From Albirhodobacter sp048262715 (GTDB lineage Bacteria; Pseudomonadota; Alphaproteobacteria; Rhodobacterales; Rhodobacteraceae): 64,000 bases of DNA. The translations under genes were made by a program, and so were the position numbers. Shown one piece after another: positions 46,204 to 55,828 of the stretch; the first letter of the stretch is position 1; each line of letters starts with the position of its first letter. A model generated the notes under the pieces. The model was given only the letters and a program-made list of their open reading frames with translations, searched no databases and had not been told where the DNA came from. The stretch spans positions 62,001-126,000 of the forward strand of contig JBLXEV010000003.1 in NCBI GenBank assembly GCA_048262715.1. The letters run 5' to 3'.

Positions 46204-49155
46204 ATGAACGACCAGACCCCCAACGACGAACTCCACGCTTCCTCCTTCTTGCAAGGGCATAACGCGGAATATGTAGAGCAACTCTACGCCCGCTTCTCCG
46301 CCGATCCGTCTTCGGTCGATGCGAGCTGGGCGGCGTTCTTCGCCTCGCTGGGCGATACCGAAACAGATGCCAAGAAATCCGCCGCGGGTGCGTCGTGGGA
46401 TCGCTCCGATTGGCCGCCGGTGGCCAATGACGATCTGACCGCGGCGCTGACAGGCGAGTGGGCTGCCCCCGCCGAGGCCAAAGGCGCTGGCAAGAAAATC
46501 CGTGAGAAAGCCGCCGAAAAGGGCGTTGAGGTCTCCGACGAAGCGGTGAAACGCGCGGTGCTAGACAGCATCCGCGCGCTGATGATCATCCGTGCCTACC
46601 GGATCCGCGGCCATCTCGTGGCCGATCTCGATCCGCTGGGGATGCGCGACGACAAGTTGCACCCCGAGCTGGATCCCCGTTCCTACGGGTTCACCGAAAA
46701 CGACATGGACCGCCCGATCTTCATCGACAATGTCCTGGGGATGCAGATCGCCTCGATGCGTCAGATCGTGGATGTGCTCAAGCGCACCTATTGCGGCACC
46801 TTTGCGCTGCAATACATGCATATTTCGAACCCCGAGGAAGCCTCGTGGCTCAAAGAGCGCATCGAGGGCTACGGCAAGGAAATCACCTTCACCCGTGAAG
46901 GCCGCCGCGCGATCTTGAACAAACTTGTCGAGGCGGAAGGCTTCGAGAAGTTCCTTCATGTGAAATACATGGGCACCAAGCGTTTCGGCCTTGATGGGGG
47001 CGAAGCACTGATCCCTGCGATGGAAGGCATCATCAAGCGCGGCGGGCAGCTCGGCCTCAAAGAGGTCGTGATGGGCATGCCGCACCGTGGCCGCCTGTCG
47101 GTGCTGGCCAACGTGCTCTCCAAGCCGTTCCGCGCGATCTTCCACGAATTCCAAGGCGGCTCGTATAAGCCTGATGATGTCGATGGCTCGGGCGATGTGA
47201 AATACCACCTCGGCGCCTCGTCCGACCGTGAATTCGACGGCAATAAGGTCCACCTTTCGCTGACGGCAAACCCGTCGCACCTTGAGGCGGTCAACCCTGT
47301 TGTGCTCGGCAAGGTGCGCGCCAAGCAGGACCAGCTCAACGATGAAGATCGCACGCAAGTTCTGCCGATCTTGCTGCACGGGGATGCGGCCTTCGCGGGC
47401 CAAGGCGTTGTCGCGGAAGGGTTCGGCCTCTCGGGCCTCAAAGGCCACCGCACGGGCGGCACGATCCATATCATCGTGAACAACCAGATCGGTTTCACCA
47501 CCGCGCCGCATTTCTCGCGCTCTTCGCCCTACCCGACGGATATCGCGCTGATGGTGGAAGCCCCGATCTTCCACGTGAACGGCGATGATCCGGAGGCGGT
47601 CGTCCATGCCGCGAAAGTGGCGATCGAATTCCGCCAGAAATTCCACAAAGACGTGGTGCTGGACATCTTCTGCTACCGTCGCTTCGGCCATAACGAAGGC
47701 GATGAGCCGATGTTCACCAACCCTGTGATGTATAAAAACATCAAGGGCCATAAGACCACGCTCCAGCTTTATACCGAGCGTCTCGTCAAGGACGGGCTGA
47801 TCCCCGAGGGCGAGATCGAGGATATGAAAGCCTCGTTCCAAGCGCACCTGAATGAGGAATTCGAAGCGGGCAAGAACTTCAAGCCGAACAAGGCCGACTG
47901 GCTCGATGGGCGCTGGAAGCATCTCGACCGCGAGAAAGAAGAATATGACGCGGGCTCGACGGCGATCACGCCGGATCTGTTCGCGCAGGTCGGCAAAGCG
48001 CTGTCGACCCCGCCCGAGAACTTCGATCTGCATAAAACCGTGGGCCGCCAGCTCGCGAATAAAGAGAAGATGTTCGAGACCGGAGAAGGCTTCGATTGGG
48101 CGACAGCAGAGGCGCTGGCCTTCGGATCGCTGGTGGCCGAGGGCTATCCGGTGCGTCTGTCGGGGCAAGATTGCACCCGTGGCACCTTCTCGCAGCGCCA
48201 TTCCGGCCTGATCGACCAATCCACGGAAGAGCGCTACTACCCGCTCAACCACATCCGTGCCGGCCAAGCGCGCTATGAGGTCATCGACTCGATGCTCTCG
48301 GAATATGCTGTGCTCGGGTTCGAATATGGCTACTCGCTGGCTGAACCCAACGCCCTGACGATGTGGGAAGCGCAATTCGGCGATTTCGCCAACGGTGCGC
48401 AGATCATGTTCGACCAGTTCATCTCCTCGGGTGAGCGTAAATGGCTGCGGATGTCGGGCCTCGTGATGCTGTTGCCGCACGGGTTCGAGGGCCAAGGCCC
48501 TGAGCACTCCTCCGCGCGTCTGGAGCGGTTCTTGCAGAACTCGGCAGAAGATAACTGGATCGTGGCGAACTGCTCGACTCCGGCGAACTACTTCCACATT
48601 CTGCGCCGCCAGATCCACCGCAACTTCCGTAAGCCGCTCGTGCTGATGACGCCGAAATCGCTTCTGCGTCACCCGCTCTGCGTCTCGAAAGCTGAAGAGT
48701 TCACCACCGGTTCCTACTTCCACCGCGTGATGTGGGACGATGCGCAACTCGGCATGTCGGAGACCAAACTCGTCGCGGATGAGAAGATCAAACGCGTCGT
48801 GATCTGCTCCGGCAAGGTCTACTTCGATCTATTGGCAGAGCGCGATCAGCGCGGGCTGGAAAACGTCTACCTGCTCCGTTTGGAACAGTTCTACCCGTTC
48901 CCTGCGCAATCGCTCGTCAAAGAGCTGTCGCGGTTCAAGGATGCGGAAGTGGTCTGGTGTCAGGAAGAGCCGAAAAACCAAGGCGGCTGGAGCTTCGTCG
49001 AGCCCAACCTCGAATGGGTTCTCTCGAAGATCGACGCGAAACACGGCCGCGCACGCTATGCAGGCCGCGCCGCGTCCGCCTCGCCGGCAACGGGCCTCGC
49101 CTCACGCCACAAAGCCGAGCAAGAAGCGCTCGTGCATGACGCTCTGGAGGGCTGA
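46204..49155 (+). CDS. sucA: 2-oxoglutarate dehydrogenase E1 component
   Basis: 983 residues from ATG 46204 (GAGGTGA upstream). The N-terminus (SFLQGHNAEYVEQLYARF) is the E2-binding segment. The thiamine diphosphate site shows LPILLHGDAAFAGQGVVAEG and HIIVNNQIGFTTAP; MGMPHRGRLSVLANVL is a conserved catalytic-core segment. The C-terminal domain includes FLQNSAEDNWIVANCSTPAN and RLEQFYPFPAQSLV. It decarboxylates 2-oxoglutarate and passes the succinyl group to the SucB lipoyl arm. Three bases separate it from sucB. Complete. Confidence 0.98.
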   Translation: MNDQTPNDELHASSFLQGHNAEYVEQLYARFSADPSSVDASWAAFFASLGDTETDAKKSAAGASWDRSDWPPVANDDLTAALTGEWAAPAEAKGAGKKIREKAAEKGVEVSDEAVKRAVLDSIRALMIIRAYRIRGHLVADLDPLGMRDDKLHPELDPRSYGFTENDMDRPIFIDNVLGMQIASMRQIVDVLKRTYCGTFALQYMHISNPEEASWLKERIEGYGKEITFTREGRRAILNKLVEAEGFEKFLHVKYMGTKRFGLDGGEALIPAMEGIIKRGGQLGLKEVVMGMPHRGRLSVLANVLSKPFRAIFHEFQGGSYKPDDVDGSGDVKYHLGASSDREFDGNKVHLSLTANPSHLEAVNPVVLGKVRAKQDQLNDEDRTQVLPILLHGDAAFAGQGVVAEGFGLSGLKGHRTGGTIHIIVNNQIGFTTAPHFSRSSPYPTDIALMVEAPIFHVNGDDPEAVVHAAKVAIEFRQKFHKDVVLDIFCYRRFGHNEGDEPMFTNPVMYKNIKGHKTTLQLYTERLVKDGLIPEGEIEDMKASFQAHLNEEFEAGKNFKPNKADWLDGRWKHLDREKEEYDAGSTAITPDLFAQVGKALSTPPENFDLHKTVGRQLANKEKMFETGEGFDWATAEALAFGSLVAEGYPVRLSGQDCTRGTFSQRHSGLIDQSTEERYYPLNHIRAGQARYEVIDSMLSEYAVLGFEYGYSLAEPNALTMWEAQFGDFANGAQIMFDQFISSGERKWLRMSGLVMLLPHGFEGQGPEHSSARLERFLQNSAEDNWIVANCSTPANYFHILRRQIHRNFRKPLVLMTPKSLLRHPLCVSKAEEFTTGSYFHRVMWDDAQLGMSETKLVADEKIKRVVICSGKVYFDLLAERDQRGLENVYLLRLEQFYPFPAQSLVKELSRFKDAEVVWCQEEPKNQGGWSFVEPNLEWVLSKIDAKHGRARYAGRAASASPATGLASRHKAEQEALVHDALEG

Positions 49156-49157
49156 AT

Positions 49158-50663
49158 ATGACTGATGTCCGTGTCCCTACGCTGGGCGAAAGTGTCTCGG
49201 AAGCCACCGTCGCCACTTGGTTCAAAAAACCCGGTGATGCGGTGAAAGCCGATGAGATGCTTTGCGAGTTGGAAACCGATAAGGTGACGGTGGAGGTCCA
49301 TGCGCCCGAAGCCGGAACCTTGGCCGAGATCGTGGCCGCCGAGGGGGAAACCGTCGGCGTCAATGCGCTCCTTGCCACTCTCACTCAAGGCGGGGCCGCC
49401 CCTGCCCCCGAACCTACATCTTCCGCCGCCCCTGCGGCAGCACAATCGAATGAGGTCAAAATGACTGACGTTATGGTCCCCGCGCTCGGCGAAAGCGTCT
49501 CCGAGGCAACCGTCTCCACATGGTTCAAAAAAGTCGGTGATACCGTCGCGCAGGACGAAATGCTCTGCGAACTGGAAACGGATAAAGTCTCCGTCGAAGT
49601 GCCCTCGCCCGTCGCTGGCGTTCTGACCGAGATCCTCGCGGCAGAAGGCGCGACCGTGGATGCGAAAGCCCGTCTGGCAATCGTCTCCGAAGGCGGCGCT
49701 GGCGCGGCCCCTGCGGCCCCGAAAGCTGAAGAGGCTCCGGCAGCGGCTGCAGCTCCGGCCGGCAAAGACGTGGAAGATGCACCCGCCGCGAAGAAAGCCA
49801 TGGCTGAGGCTGGTCTTTCGGCAGATCAAGTCACCGGCACGGGCCGCGATGGCCGGATCATGAAAGAAGATGTCGCCAAGGCCGCAAGCGCGCCGAAGGC
49901 TGCCTCTGTCTCCATCGCAAGCGCCCCTTCCGCGCCGCGCGGCACGGCCAATTCCGATGATGCGTCGCGCGAAGAGCGCGTGAAGATGACCCGCCTGCGC
50001 GCGACCATCGCCAAGCGCCTCAAGGAAAGCCAGAACACGGCCGCCATGCTCACCACCTATAACGAGGTGGACATGACCGAGGTGATGGCGCTGCGGAACC
50101 AGTATAAAGACCAGTTCGAGAAGAAACACGGCGTGCGCCTCGGCTTCATGTCGTTCTTCACCAAGGCCTGCGTCCATGCGCTCAAAGAAGTGCCGGAAGT
50201 GAACGCCGAAATCGACGGCAGCGACATCGTCTACAAAAACTACGTCCATATGGGCGTGGCCGCAGGCACGCCGACGGGCCTCGTGGTTCCGGTCATCCGT
50301 GATGCCGATGCAATGTCGTTTGCGGAAATCGAGAAAGCGATTGCCGAGAAAGGCGCGCGCGCCCGTGACGGCAAGCTCTCGATGGCTGAGATGCAAGGCG
50401 GCACCTTCACGATCTCGAACGGCGGCGTGTACGGCTCGCTGATGTCGTCCCCGATCCTGAACCCTCCGCAATCGGGTATCCTCGGGATGCATAAGATCCA
50501 AGACCGCCCGATGGCGATCAACGGTCAAGTTGTGATCCGTCCGATGATGTATCTGGCGCTCTCCTATGACCACCGGATCGTCGATGGCAAAGGCGCTGTG
50601 ACCTTCCTCGTGCGCGTCAAAGAAGCGCTCGAAGATCCGCGCCGCCTGCTGATGGATCTGTAA
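49158..50663 (+). CDS. sucB: 2-oxoglutarate dehydrogenase E2 with two lipoyl domains
   Basis: 501 residues, about 100 more than E. coli SucB. Two lipoyl domains: residues 2-78 and 104-180, each with a lipoylated Lys in ELETDKVTVEV and ELETDKVSVEV. The two are close copies (VPTLGESVSEATVATWFKK and VPALGESVSEATVSTWFKK). Then an Ala/Pro linker, the peripheral subunit-binding domain (KKAMAEAGLSADQVTGTGRD), and the acyltransferase core ending with the catalytic DHRIVDGKGAV. The duplication shows that it is succinyltransferase of a form seen in this family; pyruvate dehydrogenase E2 is excluded by the sucA context. Confidence 0.97.
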   Translation: MTDVRVPTLGESVSEATVATWFKKPGDAVKADEMLCELETDKVTVEVHAPEAGTLAEIVAAEGETVGVNALLATLTQGGAAPAPEPTSSAAPAAAQSNEVKMTDVMVPALGESVSEATVSTWFKKVGDTVAQDEMLCELETDKVSVEVPSPVAGVLTEILAAEGATVDAKARLAIVSEGGAGAAPAAPKAEEAPAAAAAPAGKDVEDAPAAKKAMAEAGLSADQVTGTGRDGRIMKEDVAKAASAPKAASVSIASAPSAPRGTANSDDASREERVKMTRLRATIAKRLKESQNTAAMLTTYNEVDMTEVMALRNQYKDQFEKKHGVRLGFMSFFTKACVHALKEVPEVNAEIDGSDIVYKNYVHMGVAAGTPTGLVVPVIRDADAMSFAEIEKAIAEKGARARDGKLSMAEMQGGTFTISNGGVYGSLMSSPILNPPQSGILGMHKIQDRPMAINGQVVIRPMMYLALSYDHRIVDGKGAVTFLVRVKEALEDPRRLLMDL

Positions 50664-50670
50664 TCTACTT

Positions 50671-50697
50671 CGCCCCAGCCAGTGATTGGCTGGGGCG
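50671..50697 (+). terminator. Hairpin after sucB
   Basis: Eleven-base stem CGCCCCAGCCA/TGGCTGGGGCG with loop GTGAT, no T run. Probably reduces readthrough into the MAPEG genes or protects the sucAB end. Confidence 0.5.
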
Positions 50698-50724
50698 TCC
50701 ATATTCGCCCTCCCGGAATGCATC

Positions 50725-51117
50725 ATGACCCCAGAACTTGCAGCCCTTGCAGCAACCGCCTTTATTCATCTCGCTCTGGTGATCTGGTCGCAGCGCGCGC
50801 TTGATGCTGATATCGGCAAAGAGGGCAATGTCGGCACGCGGGAAAATCTCGATGCGCGGCTCTCCGAGCATACTAAGCGCTTGCGGCGCGCGCTCGCCAA
50901 TCACACCGAGAATATCGCCCTCTTCGTGATCGCCGTGGCGCTGGTTCAATTCACCGCCTCCAACGGGGTGTTCACCGCGATTTGCGCTTGGGCCTATGTG
51001 GCCGCCCGCGCGCTCTACGTACCGGCCTATGCGTTTGCATGGGTGCCGTGGCGCTCGGTGATTTATATGGTCGGCCTTGTGTCCACCTTCGCGATGATCG
51101 TCGCAAGCTTCCTGTGA
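50725..51117 (+). CDS. MAPEG family membrane protein, first copy
   Basis: 130 residues from ATG 50725, four spans. Family features: MTPELAALAATAFIHLALVI, the RRALANHTENIALFVIAVAL helix with the Asn/Glu pair, and AARALYVPAYAFAWVPWRSV. MAPEG proteins include glutathione-dependent transferases, but small bacterial ones are mostly uncharacterised. Directly followed by a paralogue, eight bases between them. It lies inside the sucAB-lpd cluster. Confidence 0.88.
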   Translation: MTPELAALAATAFIHLALVIWSQRALDADIGKEGNVGTRENLDARLSEHTKRLRRALANHTENIALFVIAVALVQFTASNGVFTAICAWAYVAARALYVPAYAFAWVPWRSVIYMVGLVSTFAMIVASFL

Positions 51118-51125
51118 GCCCCGAA

Positions 51126-51530
51126 ATGATCCCGATGACGCCCGAACTGACCGCCCTCGCCCTCGCTGGCTTGATGCATATCGCGCAGTTCAGCGTGGCC
51201 TCCTATCTGGCGAATGTCGATCTCGGCCAGCGCTTCACCTTGGGCCCCCGCGACAGCGCGCCCAAGCGCGAGATGCGCCCCGTGACGGGCCGGATGCTGC
51301 GCGCTTATGATAACCATGTGCAGATGTTCGGCCTGTTCGCTGCGGGCTGCCTGATCATCGCACTTACCGGACAATCCAGCGCGCTGACCTCGGGTGCCGC
51401 AATCACCTATCTGGTCGCTCGCGCGCTCTATATTCCCGCCTATGCTTTTGGCTGGACCCCATGGCGTTCCTATATCTGGCTGGTGGCCCTGATATGTTGC
51501 GCCCTCCTGTTTTTCGCGGCTTTGATCTAA
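51126..51530 (+). CDS. MAPEG family membrane protein, second copy
   Basis: 134 residues from ATG 51126, or 131 from ATG 51135, which would give MTPELTALALAGLMHIAQF and match the start of the upstream paralogue. Same layout: TGRMLRAYDNHVQMFGLFAAG and ARALYIPAYAFGWTPWRSYI. The two copies are clearly homologous but diverged over their length, so the duplication is not recent. Next gene is lpd. Confidence 0.87.
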   Translation: MIPMTPELTALALAGLMHIAQFSVASYLANVDLGQRFTLGPRDSAPKREMRPVTGRMLRAYDNHVQMFGLFAAGCLIIALTGQSSALTSGAAITYLVARALYIPAYAFGWTPWRSYIWLVALICCALLFFAALI

Positions 51531-51606
51531 GCCCGCACCCAATTCCCCGTGCGCCGCCGTGGTGACCCACAAGCGCTTCGGGATCCGAAACTCGAAAGGA
51601 TAGACT

Positions 51607-52995
<1,389 letters not shown>

Positions 52996-53014
52996 TCGCT
53001 CGACGAGAAAGAGA

Positions 53015-53042
53015 AAGGGCGGCCCCAACGGGCCGCCCTTTT
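53015..53042. terminator. Bidirectional terminator of lpd and acyl-CoA thioesterase gene
   Basis: Ten-base stem AAGGGCGGCC/GGCCGCCCTT with loop CCAACG; T-rich in both directions (TTTTGC on plus; CTTTCTC on minus). Confidence 0.88.
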
Positions 53043-53065
53043 GCATTTGACCTGTGGAGCGGGCT

Positions 53066-53566
53066 CTAGCTCGGCCGCCGCCCTGCCGCCTCCATCCGCG
53101 CTGCATGTTCCCGCCGCAGCGTCTTGCGCAGCTCCGCTGCGTCCCAGCGATGCTGTTCCACGTCATTGGCAGGCTCCAGCTTGGGGACTTCCACCGATTT
53201 TCCGGCCTCATCCACCGCGACCATTGTGAAATAGCAGCTATTGGTATGCCGACGCGTGCCTTTGGTGATGCTCTCCGCCTCGACACGGATCCCGATCTCC
53301 ATTGAGGAGCGCCCCGTGTGGTTGACTGCGGCACTGAACCGGACCAACTCGCCCACTTGGATCGGCTCTTTAAATGTTACCTGATCGACCGAGAGCGTCA
53401 CCGCATAGCGACCCGAATAGCGCGAAGCGAGCGAAAAGGCGACGCGGTCAAGCCAGTTCAAAAGCGCCCCGCCATGCACCTTGCCAGAGAAATTGGCCAG
53501 ATCAGGGGTCATGAGAACGGTCATTTCAAGTGTCTTACGCTCTGCATCGGAAATCGTATTGGTCAT
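53066..53566 (-). CDS. Acyl-CoA thioesterase, YciA/BACH type
   Basis: 166 residues with one hot-dog domain: VLMTPDLANFSGKVHGGALL-like start with NFSGKVHGGALLNWLDRVAF (Asn and His-Gly-Gly region of the active site) and SVDQVTFKEPIQVGELVRF. The C-terminal 40 residues are charged and helical. It hydrolyses acyl-CoA to free CoA and acid; chain-length preference cannot be read. Monocistronic, convergent with lpd. Confidence 0.92.
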   Translation of the reverse strand: MTNTISDAERKTLEMTVLMTPDLANFSGKVHGGALLNWLDRVAFSLASRYSGRYAVTLSVDQVTFKEPIQVGELVRFSAAVNHTGRSSMEIGIRVEAESITKGTRRHTNSCYFTMVAVDEAGKSVEVPKLEPANDVEQHRWDAAELRKTLRREHAARMEAAGRRPS

Positions 53567-53833
53567 CTACTGCGCCTTGCGAGGGAGGGCGGGCTGCCCG
53601 ATCTACCAAGTGTCTCCGCTGCGTGCGCAAGGTCAAGCCATCCCGCGCGCTTGCAGCGCAATAAACATCGAGAGAACAGCACGGCGAAAACGCCATCAGC
53701 GGCCTCCCTCCCTTGTGAGGCCCAATCGTTGCCTTTCAGTCGAATGTCGCCCCCAAGCATGATGTAGCTTCTTGCGCGTTGGGTGTTGAGAGTTGATCAC
53801 TGAACATGAGTATGGTCATTGATGCGTCGGCGT

Positions 53834-53848
53834 GTTCCGCTTACGTTC
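53834..53848 (+). promoter_or_regulatory. LexA box of the imuA-imuB-dnaE2 operon
   Basis: GTTC-CGCTTAC-GTTC: exact match to the alphaproteobacterial LexA site GTTC-N7-GTTC. It ends five bases before the imuA ATG at 53854. DNA-damage induction is therefore expected. Confidence 0.85.
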
Positions 53849-53853
53849 TACCC

Positions 53854-54432
53854 ATGCGAGTCGAATTTCACAGCGTCTTTCCCCTGCGCCCTGCCCGCGT
53901 CCATGAGGTCTGCGGAGCGGGTTCGATTGGGTTTGCAACGATGGCGGCGCGGGGGCCTGTGCTCTGGATCAGGGAGGCGTGGCTTTCTGAGACACTGGCG
54001 CCGCAGGGGGTGCTGCCGCTCTTCGATCCCGCACAGCTTTTGCTGGCCCGCCCCAAGGATCAGGTGGACGCGCTGGCCGTGGCTGAAGAAGCGCTCAAAG
54101 ACGGCGCGCTTGCCCATGTTATCATTGAGGTGACCCGCCCGCTCGATCTGCGTGAGGGGCGGCGACTTCAGCTTGCGGCCAAGGTAGGGCGGACGACAGG
54201 GCTTTGCATCATCCCTGAGGGCATGGGTTCGAACGCCGCCGAAACCCGTTGGCGCGCCACTCCGCTGTTCAATCCGGCACGCGAAGACTCGACTCTGATG
54301 CGCTGGGAAATTACAAAGAACAAATCAGGAACTCTTGGTGTCTGGCATGTTCAATGGAATCAACAAACGAGTCGTCTCGATGTGGTTTCCTCGGTTGGCG
54401 AGCGACCGGGTTCTGCGGCTGCGTCCAGTTGA
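53854..54432 (+). CDS. imuA: Mutasome accessory protein ImuA
   Basis: 192 residues from ATG 53854. A longer frame from 53806 would put the LexA box inside the gene, so I prefer this start. The sequence (RVHEVCGAGSIGFATMAARG, LWIREAWLSETLAPQGVLP, LQLAAKVGRTTGLCIIPEG, WEITKNKSGTLGVWHVQW) fits the ImuA/SulA-like, RecA-related family; the ATP-binding P-loop of RecA is not kept. It acts with ImuB and DnaE2 in damage-induced mutagenesis. Its last 86 bases overlap imuB. Confidence 0.9.
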   Translation: MRVEFHSVFPLRPARVHEVCGAGSIGFATMAARGPVLWIREAWLSETLAPQGVLPLFDPAQLLLARPKDQVDALAVAEEALKDGALAHVIIEVTRPLDLREGRRLQLAAKVGRTTGLCIIPEGMGSNAAETRWRATPLFNPAREDSTLMRWEITKNKSGTLGVWHVQWNQQTSRLDVVSSVGERPGSAAASS

Positions 54433-55828
54433 CGGGGCCTTTGCCCTGACGTTGAAGGCCAATAACACCGAACGGATTTATTGCCTCAATGCGGCGGCGG
54501 AACGGTTGGGCTTGAACCGTGGCATGAGCTTTGCCGATGCGCGCGCCTTTTGCCCTGATCTGATCAGCCAACCCGCCCGCCCCGATCTCGATGCGCGGTT
54601 CCTGACCGTGCTGCGCCGTTGGGCCACGCGCTATTGCCCTTGGGTGGGCTACGAGGGGGAAGACGGGCTGGTGCTAGATGTCACCGGCGCGGCCCATCTT
54701 TGGGGCGGTGACGCGGGCATGCTGACGGATATGCGGATGCGGGCGAACCGCGCCGGACTGGAGTTGCGGCTTGGCTTGGGCGAGACCCGTGGCGCGGCAT
54801 GGGCGCGGGCCCATTTCGGGGATGAGGAGAGCGTCCTCACCGATCTGCCCGTTGCGGCGCTGCGGCTTGACGACCGGATGATCACGGCGCTGCAACGTCT
54901 GGGGCTGCGCCGTATCGGGGATCTGACCGCCGCCCCTCGCGCGCCCCTCGCCCGTCGTTTTGGCACCGAACTGATACGGCGGCTGGATCAGGCTTTGGGG
55001 CATATTTCCGAGCCCACCACCCCTGAGAGCGACCCGCCGCATTACGCGACTCGGATGAGCCTGCCGGATCCGATCGGGTTGATCGAGGACGTGATGGGGA
55101 TCACCGCGCGGCTACTCACGCCACTATGCGATAAGCTCAAAGCACAGGAGATGGGCGCGCGTAGCCTATGCCTCACCCTGCGGCGGGTTGATCGCGGGCG
55201 CCAGCAGATCGAGTTGCGCCTCGCTGCGCCGATGCGCGATCCCGCCCGCATTTTACCCCTGTTCGAGCGGGGCGTGGGCGAGGTCGATGCGGGGTTTGGC
55301 ATCGACCAAATCCGCCTTGAGGCCACGCTGATCGAGCCGCTCCCCATGCAGCAGATCGGGGGACAGCAGACATCTCCCGGTCAACTCCCCGATCAACTCA
55401 ACGATCTGATCACGCGCATCGGCACGCGCATCGGGCTGGAGAATGTCCAACGATTTTTGCCCGCCGACAGCCATATCCCCGAACGGGCCTTCTCGATTGC
55501 ACCCGCCGCCTATAGCACCCCCGAGAGCGGTTGGAGCGCGCCCCGCCCCCGCCCTTTGTGCCTGTTCGCCCCCGAAGCAATCACGGTCACACCGATCACG
55601 GTCACGGGCTCCCACCCCCCTGCGCAGTTTCATTGGCGGCGGATGCGCCTGACGGTGGGCCGTGCCATCGGCCCCGAACGGATCGCGCCGGAATGGTGGC
55701 TCCCCGATGACAATTGGCGCAGCGGGCTGCGCGATTATTGGAAGGTGGACACGCGCGAGGGGCGGCGGTTGTGGCTGTTCCATACCCCGCAAAACCCCGG
55801 CTGGTTCGTCCAGGGGGAATTCACATGA
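54347..55828 (+). CDS. imuB: Y-family polymerase-like protein ImuB
   Basis: 493 residues from ATG 54347; ATG 54380 (MWFPRLASDRVLRLRP) is an alternative, and a TTG at 54335 is less likely. Y-family polymerase fold: ERLGLNRGMSFADARAFCP, GLVLDVTGAAHLWGGDAGML, RIGDLTAAPRAPLARRFG. ImuB proteins lack the catalytic acidic residues and serve as a hub joining DnaE2, ImuA and the beta clamp. A clamp-binding motif is not obvious by eye. Second gene of the cassette; ATGA overlap with dnaE2. Confidence 0.93.
   Translation: MFNGINKRVVSMWFPRLASDRVLRLRPVDGAFALTLKANNTERIYCLNAAAERLGLNRGMSFADARAFCPDLISQPARPDLDARFLTVLRRWATRYCPWVGYEGEDGLVLDVTGAAHLWGGDAGMLTDMRMRANRAGLELRLGLGETRGAAWARAHFGDEESVLTDLPVAALRLDDRMITALQRLGLRRIGDLTAAPRAPLARRFGTELIRRLDQALGHISEPTTPESDPPHYATRMSLPDPIGLIEDVMGITARLLTPLCDKLKAQEMGARSLCLTLRRVDRGRQQIELRLAAPMRDPARILPLFERGVGEVDAGFGIDQIRLEATLIEPLPMQQIGGQQTSPGQLPDQLNDLITRIGTRIGLENVQRFLPADSHIPERAFSIAPAAYSTPESGWSAPRPRPLCLFAPEAITVTPITVTGSHPPAQFHWRRMRLTVGRAIGPERIAPEWWLPDDNWRSGLRDYWKVDTREGRRLWLFHTPQNPGWFVQGEFT

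Noticed and set aside
46561..48747. 728-codon open frame antisense to sucA
   Set aside because: Mirror of codon bias in high-GC DNA; no ribosome site and no recognisable protein, while sucA on the other strand is a full conserved enzyme.
53806..53853. N-terminal extension of imuA
   Set aside because: Would translate through the LexA box and lacks similarity to ImuA proteins.
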